In this document: positions 37,454 through 47,556 of the stretch, piece after piece
Layout of the letters: each line of letters begins with the position of its first letter
Numbering within the stretch: the stretch's first letter is position 1
From: Sinorhizobium sp. BG8
GTDB lineage: Bacteria > Pseudomonadota > Alphaproteobacteria > Rhizobiales > Rhizobiaceae
Assembly: GCF_016864555.1 (NCBI RefSeq)
Contig: NZ_CP044011.1
Coordinates: forward strand, 4,049,501-4,113,500
DNA: 64,000 nt
Reading direction: 5' to 3'
Position numbers and translations under genes: made by a program
Notes under the pieces: generated by a model
Databases searched by the model: none
What the model was told of the DNA's origin: nothing
The model's input: the letters and a program-made list of their open reading frames with translations, nothing else

Positions 37454-39336
37454 AGTTCATCCTCGGCAACACGCCCGAAATATCCGGAAAAGGTGTTTTC
37501 GATATCGCCGATGAGCACCGCGCGATCCAGCTCTCTGTTGAACTTCTCACACGCCGTCTCCGGAAGAAGTAGACAGCAGTGACACGCGGCACCGCTAACA
37601 CGATCTCCGGATTGCTTAGGGTCAGTCTCAAGGCAAACCGGATCACTGCCACACCAGCCAGCACTGCGGAGTGTGCGAAAGACAATCGGCTCGAGCAACT
37701 CGGGCGCAGCGAGGCGAACCAAGCCCCCCAAGCTTCCCTCAGAGTCCGGGGATCCGGTATAAACAAGAACCCCATTCATTGCAGCACGGTCAGCGGTAGC
37801 TTCAGATACATATAATCGCTCGCGAAGAGCCGACGCTGAATACCCGCACTCTATGCTTATTTGCCGAATGAAGGCATGGGAGAACGAATGTACCAACAGG
37901 AGTCTCGGCGTCACCGTGTATTCACGAGTATAACCTCGTTGGTGGGCCAAATGGCTGCTTCTCTCTTCAAGAACTGCCGCCCTACTACTCAGGGCAGGGT
38001 TCTTTTCGATCCAATCGTCTATTGCCTCCGTCCTAAACCTCAGAAAAATCCCTTCACCACGAATTTCGGCGGCAGGCAGCCAGTTTCTGGGCGTCTTGGA
38101 CAGAGGCGAAACAAATCCGTCCCTAATAGCCTGGGCCACACGCTCAGCACTCACTGGATATGGCTCGATCCGGGAGAAGCCAGCTAAGGCGCGCACTTCC
38201 CGCAATCGAGAAGCCGCGCCGACCTTGTCGAACCAAGCGTGCAATGACCTCGGTGGCTCAAGGGCATGATTTCTGAATTGAGGAACAACTCCCCCGATGA
38301 CCGGATCCTCGCGATCCTCGGACAATGCTTCGTATTCCTCCGCACGAGCAAGGTACTCAGTTAGAGACGTACTCCGGGTCTCGATCCCGCGTAGCTGTCG
38401 ATACGCCGCCAAAAGGGAGTCGACGGAAACGCCGTGCTGAAGTGCTACGCCGCTCAGTACAGCAGGAAGTGTCGCTTCCGGAACGCCGTCCAGAAATGGG
38501 CGAATCTCTTGAACGATTAAACTGACTGCTTCAGAGGCAGGCGGGATTGATAAGCTTGAGCAGACAACTCCAAAATGCACATTCGAAGCGCCGCGCTGTA
38601 ACGTGCGAACGGCTTGGTCGCAATCCTCCTCACGATCGTAGAGCCACGGTCTGAAGCCTGTGCAATTGAAAGCGGACAACGCATCGGGACTGAATGCCTC
38701 ACCCAGTGAACTCCGCGTGGGCTTCCCTTCTATGCTGCAAGCGTTGCAAGTAACATGCAGATCGGCAAGCGATGCGGAACGACCGTAAGACCCAAGGTAA
38801 AGACTTGGCGCATCGCAAATGCCGTCAGGCCTTTCCTTATGCGCCCACCATTCCCAGGGAAAGTCACTAATGTGGCCATGCCGGCATGCCGTCACGAAGC
38901 GTACCGGCGTAGTGTATACAGTCGCTTGATGAGCAAGACATACAAGCCTGCCGCCGTCTGCAGCAAGCTCGAATGGCGAGCCTTGCTTGCCTATGCGATG
39001 GCACCGGGGGCATTCGTGCCACTCGGGAAAACGCATAGCTGGCGCCGCGCTCCGGGCACGCACTTGGTTCGTCCCTGGAATATCTTCTTTGACCGGACCC
39101 AATCTGAAATGCGAAACGCCGAGCATAGCCTGAAGCCGCGGTTCACCTATGCTCAAGGAAGGCAAACCCGTTGCCCGCTCCCAATCCTCGAGCCCCATCG
39201 GCATAAAAGAACCTTTTTCTAGGTCGATTATCGCTCCTATCCCAAACGTCGACGTCAACTGGGACCTTCTAACCGCTCCGAGGGGCTCGATGGCATCGGT
39301 GGTCATGGTTGCTGGGCTTCGTGTTGCTCTGGCCAT
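37441..39336 (-). CDS. drmB: DrmB-like DUF1998 protein (DISARM)
   Basis: A 631-residue protein with the DUF1998 domain near the C-terminus (LLVHSFSHAFIRQISIECGY, YVSEATADRAAMNGVLVYTG, SPDSEGSLGGL) and paired cysteines (CPRC near 110, CNAC, CHCC near 600) that should bind zinc. In DISARM, DrmB forms a complex with the helicase DrmA and loads on invading DNA. The ATG at 39336 lies one base past the DrmA stop. The N-terminal GAVRRSQLTSTFGIGAIIDL is also typical of DrmB. Confidence 0.85.
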   Translation of the reverse strand: MARATRSPATMTTDAIEPLGAVRRSQLTSTFGIGAIIDLEKGSFMPMGLEDWERATGLPSLSIGEPRLQAMLGVSHFRLGPVKEDIPGTNQVRARSAAPAMRFPEWHECPRCHRIGKQGSPFELAADGGRLVCLAHQATVYTTPVRFVTACRHGHISDFPWEWWAHKERPDGICDAPSLYLGSYGRSASLADLHVTCNACSIEGKPTRSSLGEAFSPDALSAFNCTGFRPWLYDREEDCDQAVRTLQRGASNVHFGVVCSSLSIPPASEAVSLIVQEIRPFLDGVPEATLPAVLSGVALQHGVSVDSLLAAYRQLRGIETRSTSLTEYLARAEEYEALSEDREDPVIGGVVPQFRNHALEPPRSLHAWFDKVGAASRLREVRALAGFSRIEPYPVSAERVAQAIRDGFVSPLSKTPRNWLPAAEIRGEGIFLRFRTEAIDDWIEKNPALSSRAAVLEERSSHLAHQRGYTREYTVTPRLLLVHSFSHAFIRQISIECGYSASALRERLYVSEATADRAAMNGVLVYTGSPDSEGSLGGLVRLAAPELLEPIVFRTLRSAGWCGSDPVCLETDPKQSGDRVSGAACHCCLLLPETACEKFNRELDRAVLIGDIENTFSGYFGRVAEDELWLS

Positions 39337-39337
39337 G

Positions 39338-42300
39338 TCAAGACTTTCTTATCAGTCTAAGGGCAAATGCTGTGGACGGTTCGACCTCGCGCATCGAATT
39401 GGGCGTCGGCCAAGCCAAACGACCTGGTCGCCCGCCTTCCTCAGCGGAGGTCATTAAATGCGGACGCGTGGCACCGAAGGGAGCTTTTATCTCCCAGTAG
39501 AGAAGGTCCTGGCGAGACGAGCGCGCATCTCGGCTGCGCTGTGCCCATTCTCGAGCTATCGCTTCGAGATCCTCAGCGGTTTCGTCTCCCTCAATTTCGC
39601 CGGAGCAAGAGCGGGCTCTTTCCTGCAGCTCACGGAGGATTCGTTTCACTTCTTGCGTTGATGGATCAAAAGCCTTGGCATCCGGATCGTATTGCATTCC
39701 TGATGCAAGGTGACGGACGGCACTTGCAAAAACGGCGTGAAGAGCCTTGTCTCGAGCGCGCGGTGCCCATGGTGTAACGCTAGTGGCCTCGACACTTCGA
39801 TATAGCGCACCGTGATAGGTGAGGAAGTGTTCAAAATGGGAGACGTCGCGCGGGCGCCCGAAATTGTACAACGTCAAAACCAGACCGTCTAAGCCACGGC
39901 CGACGCGGCTGCTGGCTTGAATATATTCAGCCGTAGATTTCGGCTGGCCGTTCACAAGCATTAGTCCGAGCCGGGGCACATCGACCCCGACAGAGATCAT
40001 ATTGGATGCCAGCACGGAATCGCGAGGTTGTGGACCAAAGGGATCGTTGAGGCCCTGCACTAATCCCACGCCCAGTTGAGTGAGATACTCTGGCAGTCCC
40101 CTAGATGGCACGCGGCTACTCAATTCAATTGGATCGGCTTCAAGTGTTCTCCGCGCTCCTCCCATGCGGCTTGCAAGAAAGGTCATTTGCCGGGGATGTC
40201 GTCCTGCAAGAGTGCATGCGCTCCTCCGAGCTCTCGCAAACTGTTGAAATATAGCACCGTTGTCCAATATGGATCGAGGAGAACAGGATCAGCACCGTCT
40301 TGTCGCAAGGATTCGGCTGCTTGCAGCAGCGCGGCTGCAACAGCTTGGAGCGCGAACTTCGGGCTTCGGCCGGCTGAGGTGAGACCAACGTAAACACGAT
40401 CGGCTCCTTCGTCATCTCGATACGCGAAAAAGGAGTCCGAAGCCTTGAATCCCGACGGCGGGAACTGCAGAACATTGCGATCAAACAACGCCCGAACTTG
40501 GCGAGCCGCCTGCCCAATTGTTGCTGTCGACCCGATGACCTTCGGCCTGATATCGTGACTGGTAGACAACAAGTCCACGACAGCCTCATATAGTCCAGCC
40601 ATAGACCCAAGGGGCCGGAAATCAGATGAAGCTCGTCCTGTATGATGAGGCCCGGCGGAACACTATCATCGATACCAAAGAGCGTTCTGAGGTCCCTACG
40701 CCTCGGGAGCTGTGCGAATTTGTCGACTGTCCCAATCAAAAGACTCGTTGGAGAGAGGTAGATAAAATCGTCTACCGTAATCACTGGCAGAGGATCGCTC
40801 TGTGTCTGGCAGGATGCGTTGCTGCACCTAATGTCAATCGCAGACGAATCTGGGCGCATAGAGTAGTTCGAAGGCGTCAAATCGCTGCCGCAGACGGGGC
40901 AGTTTAAAAGTTGACATGGCGTCGAACGCGGCTTCTGTCCATCGCGTTCGGCCTGCAGTGCATCGCGAGCGTCAGAAACTCGATTTGGGGTCGCATCGCC
41001 TCCAACATAGAGGCCCAAAGATATGGCAGCCTCGCCTAGATCAATGTGCTCTTTTCGAATGCTATCGCACGCGCATATGAGTGAGGCAGCACGTTGGAAC
41101 TGCTGTACTGTCAACAGTCGCAGCGTGTATCGCATCAAGACATCTACACCGCCCTTCTGCCGTCGCGTATTCGCCGTTAGACGGCGTAGAAAAATCTGGA
41201 AAGCGGTAAGGCCCAAGTAGGCTTCGGTCTTACCACCGCCAGTGGGAAACCAAAGAAGATCGACCGTCGTTCGGTCGTCATGTTGCGGCTCAACTAGGGT
41301 TGGAATGACAAGCAAAATGTAGGCAAGCTGAAACGGTCGCCATATGAGGGGGCCCTTCCGGTCGCCTTTTGCATCGAACCTCGCTTGGCGATCCATAGCT
41401 AAATTCGCTAACGCAAAAGCCCTCCAGGCGTCGTCAGATTCAGTAAGGACTCGAACACCCTGTTCGATCCTACGTGCAGCGGTTCTGCATTGCTCCAGGT
41501 TTATTTCTGCAGCCGCCTGAAGCGACGCTTCAATCCCATCTTTCTTGGAAGCGAGTTCTTCAGCTATCCAATGCTGATATGCATTGGCGAACCTCGCCAA
41601 GGCGGCAACAACCTCTCCCCTGGCTTCAAAACGAGACAACCACTCTGCACGAAATGCTGAAGGGTATGTTCGATGAAATTCGATGAGCTCAGGGTGTCCG
41701 GATGGATCCATGCCCTTCACTATAGCTGCAGGCATCCACGACGTCCTCACGACAGCAATACGCTGATCGATAGGCAGCTCCCAAGTTGCCGCTACGCCGT
41801 GCCCGACCGCATACTCAACCACATCTTTGTACAGCAGAGCCGAGGAAAGCGCGTCAGGATCAGACCCCTGTGGTGGGAGAGCTGGACGAGGCTGGATCGC
41901 GCCTTGGCCGTTCGGAGTTACAGCTTTGACCTCCAATCCCGATTGGAACAGGCATCGCTCATCACGGAGGCGTTGATCATCATCGCTTGACCGGTTGATC
42001 ATAGTGATCGTCAAGACCTGGAGGGCACCGCTAACTCTACGGCGCACATGAATTTCCATATCCTGATCAACAAATGTGGCTCCATCAGAACCTATGAATT
42101 CGTTGGTGCGCCAAGTCGCAGGTTCGCGTCCGGAAAGCTCGATTCGGTAGTCCAGCTTCTGGCGGCGCCAATGTCGAACTGGCCGGCCACCACCTGCGGG
42201 CTCACGTTCGATCGGAACATACCGCGAGGTGTCGAGTGTTGACACAACAATCGTGGCCTCGACGCTAGCTGCAAATGTAAGGCCCAGCGAGCACGGCCTG

Positions 42301-42536
42301 ACGGCTCTATAGCCAGGAACACCAACATCGGTGTCTCCATCATCCGAACTTGAGGCCCCATCGTCTTGATCGTCTTCAATCTGATCCAGCAACTCGCCTT
42401 CAGGCCACAGGATACCACTCAGATAAGTATCGGCCGGAGGAGAACGAATGATCTCATCATCGTCCAAAGGCCCTACCAACAAACCCGTAACTCGATGCAA
42501 AAGTTCGGCACGGATGGAACGGTGTTGCGTCATCAA
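39338..42536 (-). pseudogene. drmA: DrmA-like DISARM helicase, two frameshifts
   Basis: About 1066 codons of a DrmA-type SF2 helicase. N-terminal region, then Walker A LLWFPTGGGKTEAYLGL (~428-444), RYTLRLLTVQQFQRAASLI, a zinc CPVCG pair, Walker B-like IIQDELHLISGPLG, IGSTATIG and motif VI YIQASSRVGRG. The frame slips near 40605 (after SGPLG) and again near 40188 (after QDDIPGK). Each is repaired by adding one base to a short run (GGG, AAA). Either the system is inactivated or the assembly has two under-calls. It overlaps the upstream helicase gene by four bases (ATGA). Confidence 0.85.
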
Positions 42537-44512
42537 CGATTACCTTTAACGGTTTTAAAGTCGCCGGTTCCAAATAGGCTCACGCCCAGCCACAATCGGC
42601 TGCTGCGCTCAGGCTCCTCTAATGTTCGGTCACCAAGATCTGTAATGGTTCCAACGCTAGAAATGCGCAGGTTCAGTATCCTGTAAGGCAAGGCGTAGCC
42701 CTTATCGTGGAGAGCCTGCAGCAAATCGTAGGTCAACTGCGGCGAGGTCCGGCCGATCCGTCGACCAGGGCGATTTCCATTTTGAAGGTGTATGTCCCAA
42801 TGGGCTTTTCCGCTCTGGACGACTTTGCAAAGCATCACTTTGTGGCCCGCAAGCATCCGTGCGTTTTTAAGAAGGAAATCTTGGTTCTCTTCGATTTCTT
42901 GGAGACCAAGATGTAGGCTTGGATCCACGAAGCCATAGGGATCGACATCGCCTCTCAGACCGATTTCGATGTTCATCCAGCCATTCCACCAAAAGCATAA
43001 CCTCTCACGTCCATTGCTGAACTCTCTAGGAGTTGGGCTTCGGTAAAGGGCGTCGCCACCCAGCCGGTTGAGCTCTGTCCCCGCTCTGGAAATCGCAACA
43101 AAGCCAATATTCGCCTCTTCCTCAGAGCTTTCACTCTCCTCAGCGCCTTCGTTGTGGGTCGCGTTCAAAATCGTGACGATGTCGAATTCCATGCCTTTCG
43201 ACTGGTGTATCGTCGTGACGAGCACGCCTTCGTCGAACACGTTCTGGTCGTCGGGAAATGCGTCGGGCCACCCGATACGGTTCCGGAGAGCGGACAGTTG
43301 AATGGAGCTGGCATCGTCTGGCTCGCCTGATGCAAGCGAAAGGCGCGCCCACGCGACCTCTTCTGTCGGCAAGCTCAAGGCAATCCGTGTTTCATCGTCC
43401 CAAAGGTTGTGAAGATGGGAATAGATCCTCGAAAACTGCGACCGGGTGATATCCGGAGATCTCACCTTCCGTAGAAGTGCGCCAATCCATGCGGGGGGCA
43501 AGGAAGCATAATTCCCGGCATGGAGCCTGACAGGCGACGTCGGCCCCTCAACGCGATTACCTAGCACCCTCTGCATAACACGCAGAGCTTCGCCGTTGGT
43601 CCTTGTCAGAATCGCATGCGTTCCTGGACCACTTTGAGTGACGGTTTGCTCATCCTGGAATGACGTCGATGGAGGAAGCTGCGCAATTGCTTCACGTACA
43701 TACAGCAGTTTCTCTTCATCAGGGCGATCACCCAGCAAGACTGATCGAACTTTTGCTGATAGCTCCGCAAGCGCAGGCTTTGCTCGATAATTGTGTCGTA
43801 GAACCTTATGTTGCAGCTCACCGCTATAAGTTTCCCGGATGCGTCGCCAATAGACGGAAGCACTCGCGTCGCTTTGCCCGGCACCCACAGCAAAGCCATA
43901 AATTGCCTGCGCGGGATCACCGAGGACGGTGAAGCCACATTCTGCCGCACCGTTTGGCGCCATTAAGCCCAGCAAGCTAAGGACTAACTCCCCCCGGATG
44001 CCGGGCATGTCCTGGAATTCATCGACTATTATGTGGCGGCGCTCGCCAATAAAGTTGCGCACCTCGTCTCGTCTCGGTCCTTGGATCAACGTTACGAGTT
44101 CGGCAATGTTTTGGTCGTAGTGGCGAGACAAAAGAAGGGTTGGCGAATATCCCATGAGCCGGAGTATACGAAACGTCCACGAATCAAACGTTCTAAGCGA
44201 AACGTGTCGAAGCTGCTCGAGCGTCCTGAGATTCGTCTGCGAAATAAGGGATATCCGCCGCGTCAGAGTGCGAACGGCACTCCTTGAGAAACTCAATACG
44301 AAAACCTGACCTGGCGACAATGAAGAGTTGACTAGATGACTAAGTCGACGCGCTGCCAGCTCGGTCTTGCCGGTACCCGGTCCCGCCTCAACGAGGATCC
44401 GCGCCGTCGCATCTGCCGCGATGATCTGCGCACGATCCAAACTATCATCGGGTTGTTCAAAGTCCTGCTCGAATCCTTGATCCCCGGGGTTCTTTTTTGC
44501 TGTCTCAACCAT
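42533..44512 (-). CDS. UvrD-like SF1A DNA helicase, first gene of the defence operon
   Basis: A 659-residue helicase. Walker A AGPGTGKT (43-50), motif Ia FVLSFSRSAVRTL, motif II HIIVDEFQDMPG, motif III VLGDPAQAIYGF, motif IV/V TTIHQSKGMEFDIVTIL and motif VI FVAISRAGTELN. The C-terminal ~150 residues (YGFVDPSLHLGLQEIEEN onward) are specific to this group. Its stop overlaps the DrmA ATG (ATGA), so expression is coupled. It takes the first place in the operon, where class 1 DISARM has the SNF2-type DrmD. ATG 44512 was chosen where homology begins. Confidence 0.88.
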   Translation of the reverse strand: MVETAKKNPGDQGFEQDFEQPDDSLDRAQIIAADATARILVEAGPGTGKTELAARRLSHLVNSSLSPGQVFVLSFSRSAVRTLTRRISLISQTNLRTLEQLRHVSLRTFDSWTFRILRLMGYSPTLLLSRHYDQNIAELVTLIQGPRRDEVRNFIGERRHIIVDEFQDMPGIRGELVLSLLGLMAPNGAAECGFTVLGDPAQAIYGFAVGAGQSDASASVYWRRIRETYSGELQHKVLRHNYRAKPALAELSAKVRSVLLGDRPDEEKLLYVREAIAQLPPSTSFQDEQTVTQSGPGTHAILTRTNGEALRVMQRVLGNRVEGPTSPVRLHAGNYASLPPAWIGALLRKVRSPDITRSQFSRIYSHLHNLWDDETRIALSLPTEEVAWARLSLASGEPDDASSIQLSALRNRIGWPDAFPDDQNVFDEGVLVTTIHQSKGMEFDIVTILNATHNEGAEESESSEEEANIGFVAISRAGTELNRLGGDALYRSPTPREFSNGRERLCFWWNGWMNIEIGLRGDVDPYGFVDPSLHLGLQEIEENQDFLLKNARMLAGHKVMLCKVVQSGKAHWDIHLQNGNRPGRRIGRTSPQLTYDLLQALHDKGYALPYRILNLRISSVGTITDLGDRTLEEPERSSRLWLGVSLFGTGDFKTVKGNR

Positions 44513-44660
44513 GATTCCCGCCCGCCTCATTGATATTGAAAATCGGCGGGAATTCAAGAAGCGGTTGTATTACAGGTGTTCGACTTGCACGAGGAGTGCA
44601 AATAGGCATCAATTACTAGAGCGCGGTGCCGTGGCTCTCAAAAAAATAGAGGATTCGCAG

Positions 44661-44864
44661 CTACGTTTCCGGACACCTATTCGGCGGTTTCCCTTTCTTC
44701 AGAGTTTTCCTTGGTTTCCCTTGTGAGACGATTTTGCGTCCGACTTTGGCCGCCTCGAAACCGTGCTTTGACAAAGCGTCGCCGAGAGTTTCTTTGCTGA
44801 CCGCTGCTTTCCCCAAGGGGCCATGCTCGCCGGCATTCCCATCGTCCTTCGCATTGTGTGACAT
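44661..44864 (-). CDS. Small basic hypothetical protein
   Basis: A 67-residue protein (MSHNAKDDGNAGEHGPLGKA onward) with a Lys-rich C-terminus (KPRKTLKKGKPPNR). GAGG lies close ahead of the ATG at 44864. No known domain. It sits between the helicase operon and the FtsH-like gene. The amphipathic stretch LGDALSKHGFEAAKVGRKIV could be a DNA-binding helix; this is a guess from composition. Confidence 0.5.
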   Translation of the reverse strand: MSHNAKDDGNAGEHGPLGKAAVSKETLGDALSKHGFEAAKVGRKIVSQGKPRKTLKKGKPPNRCPET

Positions 44865-44971
44865 GCTCCTCTTTTCCTGACATTCTGTTATGGCGGCAAC
44901 GATTCCACGGCTGCACCAAGCCAATTGACCAAAGCAGCGATCCATCCGTTGCTGTCTGTACGCGGCAAGAG

Positions 44972-46804
44972 CTATCCCTCGCGTTCGATCTTCACGTGCA
45001 GGTTCAACATTACTTCCTTCGCGAGAGCGATAATTCGATCGCGCTGTGGTTCGAGCATAGCCAGAACTCTCTCGTACTGCGCGTCAAGGATTTCGAAAAC
45101 GTTGTCCTCCAGACGCCAGTTGATAGCGCTGTCTTTCGCTCTGGGATTCATTTCTGCGACGATCGGTGTGTTGCCCAGGCCGTATGAGTAAACCACTTTC
45201 CGAGCAATCATCGTTGCGCGCTCTACATCACTCCCTGATCCCGTCGAGCGGTCTCCGAACACCAGGAATTCGGCCGCCATCCCCGCGTAGGAGACAGCAA
45301 TGCTGTTACAAAGCGTGGTGTCGGTTGGAATGTGGTTCTCTTCAAACTCGTATTCGGTAACACCTCCCAGTCGCCCCGGTGAGGCAGGATCGAAGCTTGG
45401 CTTGATTGTAATCATAGCGCTCGAAGCGTAACCTAAGGATAGGGCAACGAGCGCGTGGCCGGCCTCATGAACAGCCAAGCGAAATAAATTATCTGGTGAA
45501 AAGGATCCTCGCTCCGGAATCTTGGCAAGCAGGTCGCCCAGTTCAAGGTCTCGCTCCTGGTGCCGGGATATCGCGCTGGCGTCTCGCACGAGCCTTTCCA
45601 GGTCGGAGCCAGACCAACCTTCGAGGTTGTCGGCAATTTCGAGCAAGGATTCGAATTCAATCGTAGCGGCTGTATGCCAGTTGAGAATCTCGGCGCGAGT
45701 TTCCCTGTCCGGCAATGAGAGAGCGAACTTGTTCTCAATACGCCCACTTCGCAAAACTGCGGGGTCAATGAGCAGCGGGAAGTTAGTTGCCCCAACCAAC
45801 AACACATTATCCTGCAACTTGTCCAGGCGGATCAGAAATTCATTGACCACCACCTGCCAGTACTGACCATGGGCATCATCGGCGAAATTGTCTCGGCGGC
45901 CAATGCTGTCCAGCTCGTCGATGAAAAGGACGGTTCCGCGACTGTCCTGTGCCGCCTGGAAGCAGGCTCTCATTGCCGCCAGCATGTCTCCAAGGTGACC
46001 TTTCGACTGCCAAGCGCCCACGGAGGTCTCGACGAATTTCATCCCCAGAGAACGTGCCAGTGCCTTAGCGGCAAAGGTCTTTCCCACGCCTGTCGGACCG
46101 TGGATCAGCACACCTGTGCGTAATTTTTTCCAAGACAGCTTACCCTGTCGGCACAGATCGACATCCTTGGCTAGTTGTCTTGCCCATTGCTTCAGGCTCT
46201 CATACCCGGGAAGCTCAAAAAGACTGGGCCCCTCATACGATAAGCTCTCGAAGTCGTCGAGCATGCGGAGTTGCTCTTCGTCGAGCGTCTGACGTGCAAT
46301 CGCTGCCAGAAGGATACTCTGCGTGCTGGTTGTCAACACGGCCGCAACCTGATCCGGAAAGGGGCGCTTACCCGTTAGGCGTCGAACTGCCTGGATTTGG
46401 GCTGGAGAGGGAACCTCAATCGCAAGGATGGCGGCTGCTGCGAAACGCACCTCCAACGATACCTCCTCAATGTTCGTCGCTACCAGGACAGCGAGTCCTT
46501 CGAGATCGAAAGCGGAGACACTTTCCTCAAACCTCCCGTTCCTACGTTCAGGAACCGCGGTTCGAATCTTGGAGTTTCCCTCTACCCAATCGAATTCAGG
46601 AACGCCCTCAAAGAGGTATCGCGCTGCGGTACAATAGTCCGTCGGTCTGTAGCCTGCAGGTATTATGAAGATCACGAGACCTTTACCAACCAGTGCAAAA
46701 GCTTCCGCCTTCCTCAGCGCCCGGCGTATACCGGAATAGGCGAGAAACAGCGAGGGTGATTGCCGAAGTTTGTCGAGGCGATAACTAGGCATATGCTGAC
46801 CCAT
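44972..46804 (-). CDS. Soluble FtsH-like AAA+ metalloprotease
   Basis: A 610-residue ATPase-protease. A unique ~220-residue N-domain is followed by an AAA module: Walker A GPTGVGKT (236-243), Walker B VLFIDELDS (292-300), sensor GATNF, arginine region LRSGRIENKF. Then comes an M41-type protease domain with zinc motif HEAGH (446-450) and a probable third ligand Asp526 (GSGSDVERAT). FtsH itself has two N-terminal membrane helices; none is seen here, so this one is probably cytosolic. It begins two bases after the DUF6634-like gene, and the two form one unit. Confidence 0.88.
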   Translation of the reverse strand: MGQHMPSYRLDKLRQSPSLFLAYSGIRRALRKAEAFALVGKGLVIFIIPAGYRPTDYCTAARYLFEGVPEFDWVEGNSKIRTAVPERRNGRFEESVSAFDLEGLAVLVATNIEEVSLEVRFAAAAILAIEVPSPAQIQAVRRLTGKRPFPDQVAAVLTTSTQSILLAAIARQTLDEEQLRMLDDFESLSYEGPSLFELPGYESLKQWARQLAKDVDLCRQGKLSWKKLRTGVLIHGPTGVGKTFAAKALARSLGMKFVETSVGAWQSKGHLGDMLAAMRACFQAAQDSRGTVLFIDELDSIGRRDNFADDAHGQYWQVVVNEFLIRLDKLQDNVLLVGATNFPLLIDPAVLRSGRIENKFALSLPDRETRAEILNWHTAATIEFESLLEIADNLEGWSGSDLERLVRDASAISRHQERDLELGDLLAKIPERGSFSPDNLFRLAVHEAGHALVALSLGYASSAMITIKPSFDPASPGRLGGVTEYEFEENHIPTDTTLCNSIAVSYAGMAAEFLVFGDRSTGSGSDVERATMIARKVVYSYGLGNTPIVAEMNPRAKDSAINWRLEDNVFEILDAQYERVLAMLEPQRDRIIALAKEVMLNLHVKIEREG

Positions 46805-46805
46805 C

Positions 46806-47105
46806 TTAATTTCTCTCGGAGCCGTGGGGCATGCCCAGTCGATACCATCGGTTCAGCGTTCGCGCGACAGCACGTTCGGAATCGAGGAAGAACAACTGGC
46901 TCGAAACGATCTCACGACCGTCCGGTATGTATGGATGCCCCGAGACAGTTCCTGACAAGGCATAGGCTGGCCCTAAGGTGAGCCTGTATGAGCGGAGAAC
47001 GGGCGCCATCGCAAAATCTTCCTCGTCTAGCTCCTTGTTGCTGAAGCGGCGCAGGTCGTCGAGCAGGCGACGGGCGACATGGGGATCAATCAGGTTAAAC
47101 GCCAC
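46806..47105 (-). CDS. DUF6634-like small protein, partner of the AAA protease
   Basis: A 99-residue protein: DPHVARRLLDDLRRFSNKEL, a central YALSGTVSGHPYIPDGREIV and a closing ARTLNRWYRLGMP. I recognise the pattern as the DUF6634 type of rhizobial accessory DNA, which I recall beside FtsH-like AAA genes. It lies immediately upstream of that gene (two-base gap) on the same strand. It may be an adaptor, substrate or antitoxin for the protease; this is inference. Confidence 0.7.
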   Translation of the reverse strand: MAFNLIDPHVARRLLDDLRRFSNKELDEEDFAMAPVLRSYRLTLGPAYALSGTVSGHPYIPDGREIVSSQLFFLDSERAVARTLNRWYRLGMPHGSERN

Positions 47106-47280
47106 GGCAGCAATCCTTCCAAGTTAGACCAATGAGCCTTACTAGCATGCGACGCCCTGGGCGTCACCCGGGCGCCCGCGGCGTCTAGCTTATTTTTTGA
47201 ATCTTTGTCCGTGATGCTGTGGCGGCTTTTTGCTCAGCCAGCAGATTGCCAGATTCTGCAACTCGTGCGATTTCAAGCCC

Positions 47281-47556
47281 ATGATGATCGTTCCGCCAAA
47301 CGTGCTGCGCGCAGCACGAGAACTTCTCGGCCTGAAACAGGTGACCGCCGCCGAAGGCGCAGGCATCTCCAGGCGAACCATTCAACGGCTCGAAGCCGGA
47401 GATTTCGATCAGAAGCACACCTCGATCGTACTTCGGACTTACTACGAGGGCCAGGGAATCGTTTTCGTTCGGCCGACAGACGGCCACGGTTGGGGGCTGA
47501 TTGATAACTCGGAGCCGAGCAAAGCCGATCGACTGGGTTCGGTCGAGGGATACTAG
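47281..47556 (+). CDS. XRE-type helix-turn-helix regulator
   Basis: A 91-residue DNA-binding protein. The HTH spans about residues 7-38 (LRAARELLGLKQVTAAEGAG, ISRRTIQRLEAGD). It is divergent from the FtsH-like module across about 175 bases and may control it. ATG 47281 or 47284 gives the family start; a TTG at 47230 adds 17 residues without homology. Such regulators are common near the ends of islands. Confidence 0.78.
   Translation: MMIVPPNVLRAARELLGLKQVTAAEGAGISRRTIQRLEAGDFDQKHTSIVLRTYYEGQGIVFVRPTDGHGWGLIDNSEPSKADRLGSVEGY

Larger units (their letters stand above)
30287..47556. mobile_element. Probable integrated genomic island carrying defence genes (right end uncertain)
   Basis: The left end lies at the tRNA-Arg 3' half. 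Next to it are a large serine recombinase, a defence gene operon, an FtsH-like module and an XRE regulator. Base composition is visibly more AT-rich than on either side, and nearly all genes read leftward. I found no second copy of the tRNA 3' end in the window, so the right end is set at the last clearly island-like gene and may lie as far as about 50 kb. A serine recombinase needs only a very short att core. Confidence 0.55.

Noticed and set aside
37441-42536. BREX or Zorya as the identity of the defence operon
   Set aside because: No PglZ, BrxC/BrxL, ZorA/ZorB motor or similar genes; DUF1998 plus the FPTGGGKTEAY helicase is the DISARM signature.
46545-46565. GGTTCGAATC match to the tRNA T-loop as a possible second att site
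   Set aside because: Only ten bases match, and it lies inside the intact FtsH-like gene.
44972-46804. Housekeeping FtsH
   Set aside because: No N-terminal membrane helices, a long unrelated N-domain, and an island location with a DUF6634-like partner.
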